This document shows positions 53,968 to 63,287 of a stretch of DNA of 64,000 bases, in pieces. The notes under the pieces are model-generated. The model worked only from the letters and a program-made list of their open reading frames with translations. It had not been told where the DNA came from and did no database searches. The position numbers and the translations under genes were made by a program. Origin of the DNA: an uncultured Microbacterium sp. (GTDB lineage Bacteria; Actinomycetota; Actinomycetes; Actinomycetales; Microbacteriaceae); the NCBI GenBank assembly GCA_913774845.1, contig CAJYJO010000013.1:124001-188000 (forward strand), in the 5' to 3' direction. Every line of letters begins with the position of its first letter. The first letter of the stretch is position 1.

Positions 53968-55476
53968 TCAGGCCTGCGGCGTCGCCCGACGTCGCATCGC
54001 CCGCCACGCGAGGAGGCCGACGCCCATGACCACTGCGACGGCGCCGCCGGCACCCCCGAGCGAAGCCACCGACGCCCCGGTCGTCGCCAGGGCCGCGGGT
54101 GCGGCAGGAGGCGCCGGGGGAGCGGTCGGAAGGGCCGGCGCCGGGCTCGTCGGGGTGGGCGACGGCGTCGGGTCGTCCGGGGGCGTCGGGACGAGCTGCT
54201 CCGTCTGGGTCGGCGTCGCGAAGCGCTCGCGCCAGAAGAACCCCGGCGGCAGGTGCGGAACGACGTCGGCGTCTTGCGCCGCGCTGTCGATCCGCCAGAC
54301 GGCCGTGTAGACCCCCGGTCCGGGGACCCGTCCGCTGGCCACCTCATAGGCGCCCGCACCACGCGCGGGATCTGTTCGCAGGTCGAGGCTCATCACCGGC
54401 TCGAGGTTCGCGGGGACCTCCTCCGACTCCGCGGGGAATGCGCCGGTGCGGTAGAGGTCGGCCGTGGCGGAGATCACGACGAACGAGCCGTCCTCGTGCC
54501 GGGGCCAGACGCCGTCGGCCGGGGACACGCGGACCTCGTCGACGAATCGACCCTCCTCGATGCGCGCGGTGGTCTCGATGCGAGGGGAGAAGCGCACCGG
54601 GCGGGGTGCGGCATCCTGAGCCGACAGATCGAAGCGCAGAGGATCCGCGGGACCGGCGGACTCCTGCTGATCGGGCGTCGTATAGTACCGGATCGCGGCC
54701 TGTCGCAGAGTGAAGGTCGCGTCGGCGCGCACGGTGTAGGGGCGGCCGTCGTCCGAGGCCGTCGCCGGTGCGACGATGTCGTACGCCTGGCCCGTGCGGA
54801 CGTCGCCGCGATCGGATGCACCGGTATCGGCGAACACCGCGTTCTGCAGACGCAGGGTGCCCGTGGCGGCGGGGTCCACGTCGGCGACGACGGTTCCGTG
54901 CGTCGGGTCGTCGTCCGCCGTGGCCACCGACAGCGAGCCGCCCGAACGCGGCACCGGTACCGCTTCGGCCTCGGACAGGTACTGCAGCGCTCGCTCGCGC
55001 ACGGCCTGGCTGTTCTCCGGGCTCGCGCGGCGCATGATGTAGTCGATCGCCTCGCCGAGGTCGTCGCCCGTGTAGCCCCACGAGTGCAGGGTGGTGTCGC
55101 GGTCGGCGATCGCCTTGACCGCCCAGCTGACGGCGGCGGCCTGCACGGCATCGCCGGTCTGTCCGTAGGTGCTGACGAGGTGGTTGATCGAGACGAGCTG
55201 CTGCGCGTTCAGCCCTTCGACGTTCGAGGTCGTTCCGTGGTCGGTCGACGGGTCGGTGGCGACCGGGCGGCCGGGATGGATGCAGTACGTGTGCACGCCA
55301 TCGACGAGCATCGACCCGTGCCAGCCGGTGCTCGACAACGGCGCCCACGTGCCGAAGCCGGTACCCCGGTCGGCGGCGTGCGCGGCGGGGGCGGTGAGAC
55401 CGATGCCGCCGAGGAGGACGGCCGCGGCGGCGAGGAAGGCGGGGAGTCGGCGTCGGAACGGGGGAGGGTGGTGCAT
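53968..55476 (-). CDS. LAxTG-anchored surface protein with thioester-type domain
   Basis: A 502-residue protein. Signal peptide (about 1-35, AHA-AD). The first folded domain contains TYCIHPGRPV (Cys65) and a helical stretch DAVQAAAVSWAVKAIA, which resembles the thioester adhesin domains (Cys plus Gln) of Gram-positive surface proteins. Further beta domains follow. At the C-terminus a Pro-rich spacer leads to LATTG (463-467), a hydrophobic helix and RAMRRR, a sortase signal of the LAxTG type used by class E sortases. It is likely to be linked to peptidoglycan, but the only sortase-like gene in the window is degenerate. GAAAGGA precedes the ATG. Confidence 0.82.
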   Translation of the reverse strand: MHHPPPFRRRLPAFLAAAAVLLGGIGLTAPAAHAADRGTGFGTWAPLSSTGWHGSMLVDGVHTYCIHPGRPVATDPSTDHGTTSNVEGLNAQQLVSINHLVSTYGQTGDAVQAAAVSWAVKAIADRDTTLHSWGYTGDDLGEAIDYIMRRASPENSQAVRERALQYLSEAEAVPVPRSGGSLSVATADDDPTHGTVVADVDPAATGTLRLQNAVFADTGASDRGDVRTGQAYDIVAPATASDDGRPYTVRADATFTLRQAAIRYYTTPDQQESAGPADPLRFDLSAQDAAPRPVRFSPRIETTARIEEGRFVDEVRVSPADGVWPRHEDGSFVVISATADLYRTGAFPAESEEVPANLEPVMSLDLRTDPARGAGAYEVASGRVPGPGVYTAVWRIDSAAQDADVVPHLPPGFFWRERFATPTQTEQLVPTPPDDPTPSPTPTSPAPALPTAPPAPPAAPAALATTGASVASLGGAGGAVAVVMGVGLLAWRAMRRRATPQA

Positions 55477-55536
55477 TCGAGGTCCTTTCGGTCGAGGAGC
55501 CTCGATCGTGCGACATCGAGCGGCGCCGGAAACGGC

Positions 55537-55572
55537 CGAAGGGGCCGATCCGTGGACGGATCGGCCCCTTCG
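55537..55572 (-). terminator. Strong 16-bp hairpin after the PBP/phosphoesterase operon
   Basis: CGAAGGGGCCGATCCG (55537-55552) pairs perfectly with 55557-55572 across a TGGA loop, immediately after the phosphoesterase stop at 55590. Confidence 0.75.
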
Positions 55573-55589
55573 TGAGATGTGCAGGAGGG

Positions 55590-56513
55590 TCAGCGCGGGA
55601 GCAGTGTGAGCAGCGTGGCCTCCGGGCGGCACGCGAAGCGCACCGGCGCGTAGATGGAGTGGCCCAGACCGGCGCTGACGTTCAGCGGCACCGACCGCCC
55701 CTCGTGCGTCCATTCGCTCAGACCCCGCGCCTGCTCGAGCGGGATGTCGCAGTTGGACACGAGTGCCCTGGGGCTGAAGGGGACGCGTACCTGACCACCG
55801 TGCGTGTGGCCCGCCAGCAGTACGTCGGCGCCGAGGTCGACGAACGTGTCGAGCGTCCGCCGGTACGGCGCGTGCATGACGCCGAGCGTGAGGTCGGCGG
55901 CATCCAGTCTCTCGAGGACCGGAGGGATGAGCTCGGGGTGGTCCCACCGGCGATGCGCGTCGTTGACGCCGAAAGCGGTCACGCGCAGGCCGTTGACCTC
56001 GATCGAGACGGCCGTGTCGTCGAGGATGCTCCACCCGAGGTCGTCGGCGAAGAAACGGTCGAGCGCGTCGACGTCGAGATGCTTGTGCTTGGGCACGTTT
56101 CCCGAGGGGCCGAGGAAGTACCGCAGCGGGTTCCTCGGGGCGGGCTCCTGGTAGTCGTTCGATCCGTGCACCACGAGCCCCGGGACGCCGCGCAGCGGAG
56201 CGAACGCCGTGCGGATCCCGGTGAGCCCGTCGCGGTGGCCGAGGTTGTCGCCGGTGTTGACGACGAGGTCGGGGGCGAGCTCGACGAGGCGAGCCATCCA
56301 CTCCTGCTTGCGGTGCTGCCACGGCGCCATGTGCGCGTCGGAGACGTGCAGCACGCGCATCGGCTCCGAGCCCTTCGGGAGCACCCGCAGAGCGTGGTAG
56401 CGCACCGTGAAGAGATATCGCTCGACCCCGATGCCCCAGGCCGCGGCCCCGACGGAGGCCGCCCCCGCGACCCCGAGGGGCGCGAGGGCGGCCGTCACGA
56501 GCGGGCGCGTCAC
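55590..56513 (-). CDS. Membrane-associated metallophosphoesterase (YkuE/YaeI-like)
   Basis: A 307-residue protein with an N-terminal hydrophobic anchor. Metal-binding motifs HVSDAHMAPW, NTGDNLGH, HGSNDY, GVMHAPYRRTLD and LAGHTHGGQVRVP are those of the YkuE/YaeI-type phosphoesterases that act on membrane-associated phosphate esters (for example lipid A precursors in Gram-negatives; the actinobacterial substrate is unclear). The GTG at 56513 overlaps the PBP stop in GTGA, and a second GTG lies two codons before it. Co-transcribed with the PBP gene, which fits a role near the wall. Confidence 0.88.
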   Translation of the reverse strand: MTRPLVTAALAPLGVAGAASVGAAAWGIGVERYLFTVRYHALRVLPKGSEPMRVLHVSDAHMAPWQHRKQEWMARLVELAPDLVVNTGDNLGHRDGLTGIRTAFAPLRGVPGLVVHGSNDYQEPAPRNPLRYFLGPSGNVPKHKHLDVDALDRFFADDLGWSILDDTAVSIEVNGLRVTAFGVNDAHRRWDHPELIPPVLERLDAADLTLGVMHAPYRRTLDTFVDLGADVLLAGHTHGGQVRVPFSPRALVSNCDIPLEQARGLSEWTHEGRSVPLNVSAGLGHSIYAPVRFACRPEATLLTLLPR

Positions 56514-59209
56514 GGACACTGCCGGGCGATGACCGTGAGGGCGATCGCCGTGCTCTTGTTGACCGCGGAATCGGCAGCCGGGTTGGTGCCGGTCACCTGG
56601 CCCTCCGGCGGCGCGCCGGGCTCGCTCTGGCATGAGCCGATCGAGACGTTGCCGAAGCCCGCCGCGGCGAGGCTGGCACGGGCCGCGTTGACGTTCTGTC
56701 CGGCGACGTTCGGCACCGTGCCGCCCTGACCGTTGCCGGGGCTCAGGGTGATCACGGAGCCGGCGGGGGCCGAACCGCCACCGGGGCTCTGAGCGGCGAC
56801 CGTGTCGGGACCCGAGGGCGAGTCGACGGGATCGCCGACGTTCACGCGGAAGCCCGCGCCCTGCAGGGTCGAGGTGGCGGCAGAGATGCTCTGGCCCACG
56901 ACGTTCGGCAGGTCGCGCTGCTGCGTGCGCAGCAGGTTGGAGACCGGGTCGGGGAAGCGGTCGCCGCCGTAGAACTCGTTCGCGGCGCTCTGGATGTCGC
57001 GGGCGAGGGTGTAACGGATGCTGCTCAGCTCGGTGCGGTTGTAGTACTTGCGGAACAGGTCGACATCGCCCTCCCAGTTGCCGACCCAGACGGCGGTGGT
57101 GGCGTTCGTGGACGATTCGATCATCCACGTCTCGTGACCCTCGTGGGTACCGGTCTTGCCCATGACGGGCGTGCCGTCGCCGGGGTTGGCTTCCGCGCCG
57201 GTGCCGCCTCGAGCCATGACGCCCTGCAGGGCGTACGCGGTGGTCGCGGCGATCTCAGGGGTGAGGGCGGTGGTGCAGGTGCGCTCGGGGATCGGGCGCT
57301 CCTCGCCGCTGGCGGTGGTCACCTTGTCGATGACCTTCGGCTGGCACTGGCTACCGCCGTTGGCGACGGTCGCGAAGGCGCCCGCCATGGCGATCGGCGA
57401 GACGTTGTCGCTACCGATGACCTCGTTGGCGTTCTCCATCTTGATCTCGCGGCCGTCACCCGTCTGCACGCCGAGCTTCTTGACGACCTTCGAAATGTCG
57501 CAGAGGTCGAGCTCGGCGGCCATGGCGAGGTATCCGGTGTTGAGGGAGTCGCGCGTGAACATCATCGGCGTACCGACGTAACCCGGGTTGTTGGCGAAGT
57601 TGTTGATGCGCACGCCGCCCGGGTTGACCCAGTTGCCGTAGCAGGAGTTGGTCATGTTCGGCACGGGCTGGAGCCGCCCGTTGAGCGTCTCATTGAGGGA
57701 GTGGCCCTTCTCGAGCCAGTCGACGAGCGTGAAGAGCTTGAACGTCGATCCGACGCTGAAGCCGATCGAGCCGCCGTTCTCCGAGTCCCCGGCGAAGACG
57801 ATCTGGTTATACGACGGGTCGGACTTCGACAGTTCGGGATCCTGCGTGAACTTCGTGTTCTGCGCGATCGCGAGCACACGACCGGTCTTGGCCTCGAGGC
57901 TCACCGCGGTCGAGCCGAAGTTCATGCCCTCGTAGCTCTGCGGCGCGTTCTCGTTCATCGTGTTCTGCGCGGCATCCTGCATACGCCAGTCGAGCGTCGT
58001 CTGGATGGTCAGACCGTCCTGGCGCAGCGCCCGGACGCGGTCATCGGTCTCGGCACCGAAAGCCGGGTCGTTGAGGATCGTCGACACGACGTACTGACAG
58101 AAGTACGGGGCACCCGACGAGGCGCACCCCTGTTCGGTCTCGGAGAGCTGGGGGGTGATGGGCTCGACCGCGTACTGCACGTACTGCTCGTGCGTGATCT
58201 TGCCGTCCGCCTCCATACGGCTGAGCACGTAGAGCTGGCGTCCCTTGGTCTCGCTGTAGCCGTCGGCGGCGGCGACGAGCTGTTCCTGGGTGATCTCTCC
58301 GTTATCGCGCAGCGTGTACAGGCCCTGGATCGTGCCCTGATCGACGTCGTCGATCGAGCCGTCCGGCTGCTTGTTCTCCGACGTGCCGTCGTCGTACACG
58401 ATCGAGCCGTCGGGGCGGTCGATGCGGTAGCGATTGGGGTTCTGCACCATGCCCGCGAGGACCGCGGCCTGACCGATATTGAGATCGGCGGCCGAGACGT
58501 TGAAGTAGCGCTTCGCCGCGGCGTCGATGCCGTAGGTGACGCCGCCGAAGTTGGCGATGTTGAGGTAGCCGAGAAGGATCTGATCCTTCGTGTACTCCTT
58601 CTCGAGCTGGATGGCGTAGCGCATCTCCTGGAGCTTGCGCTGGTAGCCCTCGGGTCCCTCGGCCTGCACGGCCGCGAGGGCGCACTGCTGCAGCGCCTCG
58701 TCGCGGGTCACCGCGGCGGTGGTCTCGGTGGCGTCGGTGGCGCGCGCGTCGCGCTCGCACCGCTGCACGAGCACGTTCTTGACGTACTGCTGGCTGATCG
58801 AGGACCCACCCTGCGTCTCGCCGCCCGAGGCGTTGCTGAGCAGAGCGCGCGTCGTCCCGATGAGGTCGACGCCGCCGTGCTGGTAGTACCGCGGGTCTTC
58901 CGACGACAGGATCGCGTCGTACATGACCGGGTTGACCTGGTCGAAGGTGACGGGGGAGCGGTTCTGGTCGTAGAACTTCGCCAGCACCCGGTCACCCGCC
59001 ATGAGCGTCGTCGGCTGCATGAGCTCGTCGGGCTGCAGGTAGCTCGGCATCTTGTCGAAGAGCGTGATGGCGCTGGAGGCAGCGGCACCGGAGACGGCGA
59101 TGGCCGGCGTCACGGCGGCGGTGACCAGGAGTCCGGCGACCGCGCTCAGGCCGACGAGGCCGACGATGCCGCCGAGGGCACCGCTAGCCGTTCGTTTGTT
59201 CTCGGGCAT
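56510..59209 (-). CDS. Class A penicillin-binding protein with PASTA domains
   Basis: An 899-residue bifunctional PBP1-type enzyme. N-terminal membrane helix (about 10-40); glycosyltransferase 51 domain (about 60-240) with SSEDPRYYQHGGVDLIGT, GSSISQQYVKN and EKEYTKDQILLGYLN; transpeptidase domain (about 380-720) with the serine motif STFK in GSTFKLFTLVDWLE, SLN in RDSLNTGY and KTG in MGKTGTHEGHETW; two C-terminal PASTA repeats (about 765-895). It polymerises and cross-links peptidoglycan outside the membrane. The ATG at 59209 has a minus-strand TAGCAT 7 nt upstream, consistent with a leaderless message. Confidence 0.95.
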   Translation of the reverse strand: MPENKRTASGALGGIVGLVGLSAVAGLLVTAAVTPAIAVSGAAASSAITLFDKMPSYLQPDELMQPTTLMAGDRVLAKFYDQNRSPVTFDQVNPVMYDAILSSEDPRYYQHGGVDLIGTTRALLSNASGGETQGGSSISQQYVKNVLVQRCERDARATDATETTAAVTRDEALQQCALAAVQAEGPEGYQRKLQEMRYAIQLEKEYTKDQILLGYLNIANFGGVTYGIDAAAKRYFNVSAADLNIGQAAVLAGMVQNPNRYRIDRPDGSIVYDDGTSENKQPDGSIDDVDQGTIQGLYTLRDNGEITQEQLVAAADGYSETKGRQLYVLSRMEADGKITHEQYVQYAVEPITPQLSETEQGCASSGAPYFCQYVVSTILNDPAFGAETDDRVRALRQDGLTIQTTLDWRMQDAAQNTMNENAPQSYEGMNFGSTAVSLEAKTGRVLAIAQNTKFTQDPELSKSDPSYNQIVFAGDSENGGSIGFSVGSTFKLFTLVDWLEKGHSLNETLNGRLQPVPNMTNSCYGNWVNPGGVRINNFANNPGYVGTPMMFTRDSLNTGYLAMAAELDLCDISKVVKKLGVQTGDGREIKMENANEVIGSDNVSPIAMAGAFATVANGGSQCQPKVIDKVTTASGEERPIPERTCTTALTPEIAATTAYALQGVMARGGTGAEANPGDGTPVMGKTGTHEGHETWMIESSTNATTAVWVGNWEGDVDLFRKYYNRTELSSIRYTLARDIQSAANEFYGGDRFPDPVSNLLRTQQRDLPNVVGQSISAATSTLQGAGFRVNVGDPVDSPSGPDTVAAQSPGGGSAPAGSVITLSPGNGQGGTVPNVAGQNVNAARASLAAAGFGNVSIGSCQSEPGAPPEGQVTGTNPAADSAVNKSTAIALTVIARQCP

Positions 59210-59216
59210 AGGCTTG

Positions 59217-59222
59217 ATGCTA
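59217..59222 (-). promoter_or_regulatory. -10 hexamer TAGCAT, leaderless PBP mRNA
   Basis: Minus-strand TAGCAT, 7 nt, then the PBP ATG. Confidence 0.5.
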
Positions 59223-59326
59223 AGCGACGTTGCTGGGCGATGCCTCGAAGGCGTGCGCTCGCGCGCGTACGCCTCCACCCCCGCGCGCGACACCTGCGCG
59301 CTCCGACCCACCGCCGGGAGCCCGAC

Positions 59327-59545
59327 ATGACCACGTGGGAGTACCTCACCACGCCGCTGCTGATCCACAACACCGCCGCGATCCTCAACAACTGGGGCAA
59401 GCAGGGCTGGGAGCTCGTGCAGGTGGTGACCGGTCCCGAGGGCGGCCTGGTCGCGTACTTCAAGCGTCCCACCGGCGGCGGCGCGGCCAACGCCGGGCTC
59501 GGTGCCGCCGAGACCGCTGCACGCCAGTTCGAGGGCCAGCAGTGA
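59327..59545 (+). CDS. DUF4177-like small protein
   Basis: A 72-residue protein, WEYLTTPLLIHNTAAILNNW and GWELVQVV being the typical pattern of the small DUF4177-type family of actinobacteria. Function unknown. GGGAG precedes the ATG, and its stop overlaps the RidA gene start by 4 nt. In a longer frame it looks like the end of an antisense shadow of the PBP gene, but only this part is coding. Confidence 0.8.
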   Translation: MTTWEYLTTPLLIHNTAAILNNWGKQGWELVQVVTGPEGGLVAYFKRPTGGGAANAGLGAAETAARQFEGQQ

Positions 59546-60009
59546 GCGTCTCGGAGCGCCTCGCCGCGCTCGGCGTCGACGTCCCGGAGGTCGTGCCCCC
59601 GGTCGCCTCCTACATCCCCGCCAAGCGGCACGGCGACCTCGTCTACACCTCTGGTCAGCTGCCCATGATCCAGGGCGCGCTTCCGGCGACCGGCAAGGTC
59701 GGGGAGTCCGAGGGTCTGGTGGCCCCCGCCGATGCGAAGACGTACGCCCGTCAGTGCGCGCTGAATGCGATCGCCGCGGCCGCAGCCCTCGTCGGCGGCG
59801 TCGACAACCTCACCGGGGTCCTCAAGCTCACCGGCTTCGTGGCATCCGTCCCCGACTTCACCGGTCAGCCCGGCGTCATCAACGGCGCGAGCGAGTTCCT
59901 CGGCCAGGTCTTCGGAGAAGCCGGGGCGCACGCGCGCTCGGCGGTCGGTGTTCCCGTGCTGCCGCTGGACAGCCCCGTCGAGGTCGAGGTGATCTTCACC
60001 GTCGCCTGA
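59542..60009 (+). CDS. RidA family protein (YjgF-like)
   Basis: A 155-residue member of the RidA superfamily of enamine/imine deaminases: YIPAKRHGDLVYTSGQLPM, CALNAIAAAAALVGGVDNL, SVPDFTGQPGVINGASEFLGQVFG and ARSAVGVPVLPLDSPVEVEVIF. This is the longer YjgF-like subclass (RutC/Rid4-7 type), in which the Arg that binds carboxylate in canonical RidA is not at the usual place. GTG start overlaps the DUF4177-like stop. Followed by a strong terminator. Confidence 0.9.
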   Translation: MSVSERLAALGVDVPEVVPPVASYIPAKRHGDLVYTSGQLPMIQGALPATGKVGESEGLVAPADAKTYARQCALNAIAAAAALVGGVDNLTGVLKLTGFVASVPDFTGQPGVINGASEFLGQVFGEAGAHARSAVGVPVLPLDSPVEVEVIFTVA

Positions 60010-60020
60010 TCCCGCCGATG

Positions 60021-60060
60021 AAGGTCCCGGATGCCGTGTCGCAGCGGCATCCGGGACCTT
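60021..60060 (+). terminator. Perfect 16-bp hairpin terminator after the RidA gene
   Basis: AAGGTCCCGGATGCCG (60021-60036) pairs with 60045-60060 over an 8-nt loop. Confidence 0.75.
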
Positions 60061-60093
60061 CGTCGTTCGAAGCGTAGGTTTCCGCGACGGCGC

Positions 60094-60519
60094 TCAGGAT
60101 GCGGGAGGAGTGGTCCCGGGGTCTGGGGGGAGAACCGACGCGAGATCCGTCCGCGCGAAGTCGTCTCCGACGAACAGCAGCGGCATCCGCCGCTCGGCTG
60201 CGAGGGCGTAGGCGAAGCAGTCGCCGAGATTCAGTCGAGCCGGATGCCCTGAGCCTCGACCGTACTCGCGATAGGCGCGTCGAGCCCGCTCCGCGTGCGC
60301 TGCGGTGAAGGGGACCACATCGAGATCCAGCGCGTCGACGAGGTCGTCGAATCGAGCGGAACGAACCGCGTCACCGCCTCGGTCGGCGATGATCGTCGCC
60401 TCGACCAGGGTCGCTGCCGAGATCAGGGGGCGCGGTGTGGCCGACAGCGCCGACAGAATCTGCTCGGCCTCGGGCTCCGCCTGAAGGACGGCGATGAGCG
60501 CCGATGTGTCGACGATCAC
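60094..60519 (-). CDS. vapC: VapC-like PIN-domain toxin
   Basis: A 141-residue PIN ribonuclease. The acidic metal-binding residues are visible in VIVDTSALIAVLQAEPEAE (Asp4), LVEATI, LNLGDCFAYALA and LLFVGDDFARTDL. The start overlaps the antitoxin stop in GTGA, so translation is coupled. It would cleave RNA (in relatives tRNA or rRNA) when freed from VapB. A start 11 codons upstream is possible but would run inside the antitoxin gene. Confidence 0.9.
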   Translation of the reverse strand: MIVDTSALIAVLQAEPEAEQILSALSATPRPLISAATLVEATIIADRGGDAVRSARFDDLVDALDLDVVPFTAAHAERARRAYREYGRGSGHPARLNLGDCFAYALAAERRMPLLFVGDDFARTDLASVLPPDPGTTPPAS

Positions 60520-60770
60520 CGGGGGAGTCCCGCCTCGTCGTAGAGATCGCATTCGATCGCGCGAAGATCGGTCCCCGCGTAGACGCGCTGAGCCGCTCGC
60601 GCCGCGTCGGCGATCCGGTGTGCCCTCTCTGCGTTGGCCGGACCGGCATCGAGCGCATCGAGGGCTGCGCGCACCGCGTATTCGACGGCGGACGTCTGGC
60701 CCAGGCCGAGGCGCTGCGCGAGCTCCCGCACGGCGTCGTGAACGGCTTCGTTCTTGATGTTCAGGCTCAC
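60516..60770 (-). CDS. vapB: VapB-like antitoxin
   Basis: An 84-residue protein of the ribbon-helix-helix type: MSLNIKNEAVHDAVRELAQRL gives the DNA-binding strand and helix (Rv0623-like VapB), and the C-terminal half (AGTDLRAIECDLYDEAGLPR) is the usual toxin-wrapping tail. It neutralises VapC and should autoregulate the pair. Confidence 0.88.
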   Translation of the reverse strand: MSLNIKNEAVHDAVRELAQRLGLGQTSAVEYAVRAALDALDAGPANAERAHRIADAARAAQRVYAGTDLRAIECDLYDEAGLPR

Positions 60771-60810
60771 GGTGGAATTCTACCCCCGTCGTCCACCCTT
60801 CTACCCGGGC

Positions 60811-60851
60811 GGTTCCGGATGCCGCACCTCAGCCCGGCGGCATCCGGAACC
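60811..60851 (-). terminator. Hairpin terminator after acs
   Basis: GGTTCCGGATGCCG (60811-60824) pairs with CGGCATCCGGAACC (60838-60851), just past the acs stop on the minus strand. Confidence 0.7.
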
Positions 60852-60857
60852 GTGCGC

Positions 60858-62825
<1,968 letters not shown>

Positions 62826-62982
62826 CGCGGCGCTCCTTCGCGGTCACGAGACGCGCGCGACCGTGCGCGACGTCTTCCTTGCGGTCACGTTAGTCACCGC
62901 CTCCGACAGCGGCCACCTCCGATAGTTGGCATCTCCGAACCCGGGAAACAGGTGATATATCGCGATGAATAGGTCGTGTCGT

Positions 62983-63011
62983 TTGGTTGCGCCTTGCGGC
63001 CCGCGTACGCT
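62983..63011 (+). promoter_or_regulatory. Promoter of the 6C RNA: TTGGTT-N17-TACGCT
   Basis: A -35 TTGGTT (62983-62988), 17-bp spacer and -10 TACGCT (63006-63011) placed 7 nt before the start of the RNA. An unusually AT-rich patch (TGATATATCGCGATGAAT, 62953-62970) lies upstream. The whole 62826-63287 gap (462 bp) between acs and tadA holds this promoter, the RNA and the tadA promoter, and no gene. Confidence 0.6.
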
Positions 63012-63017
63012 GTCTAC

Positions 63018-63125
63018 CGCCCGAACATCGCTTCCGGCGCTCGCGTCGGGGGGAGCCCCCCAATTTTCCCCCGACGCGTGGCGGCATCCCTCGCCCCCCA
63101 CTGACGGGATGCCGCCCCCTCCTTT
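63018..63125 (+). ncRNA. 6C RNA
   Basis: Two strong stem-loops, each with a loop of six consecutive C. Hairpin one: CGCGTCGGGGG (63042-63052) with CCCCCGACGCG (63068-63078), loop containing CCCCCC and AATTTT. Hairpin two: GGCGGCATCCC (63080-63090) with GGGATGCCGCC (63106-63116), loop containing CCCCCC, followed by CCCTCCTTTTT as terminator. This is the defining layout of the actinobacterial 6C RNA (M. tuberculosis B11/ncRv13660c), a regulator that acts with its C-rich loops on G-rich ribosome binding sites. In mycobacteria it also lies next to tadA/cpaF-type genes, as here. Confidence 0.87.
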
Positions 63126-63275
63126 TTCCGGCCCGATCGGGTCGATCCGCCGGGCCGAACGCCCGCGTCGGCACGAGCTGCCGCTGATGCTCCGGCCGTT
63201 CCTCCCCAGCCGCCGACGACCCGTACCCGTCCACGGATCCGGCGACCGCCGCCGCGGGACACTTCGGGTCGTCCG

Positions 63276-63281
63276 TAGGTT
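63276..63281 (+). promoter_or_regulatory. -10 hexamer TAGGTT, leaderless tadA mRNA
   Basis: TAGGTT, 6 nt, then the ATG at 63288. Confidence 0.55.
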
Positions 63282-63287
63282 TCCGGC

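Noticed and set aside
53968..56322. Fusion of the LAxTG protein with the upstream phosphoesterase in one frame
   Set aside because: The joined frame passes through a strong terminator and reads the phosphoesterase in the wrong frame; the surface protein has its own RBS and signal peptide.
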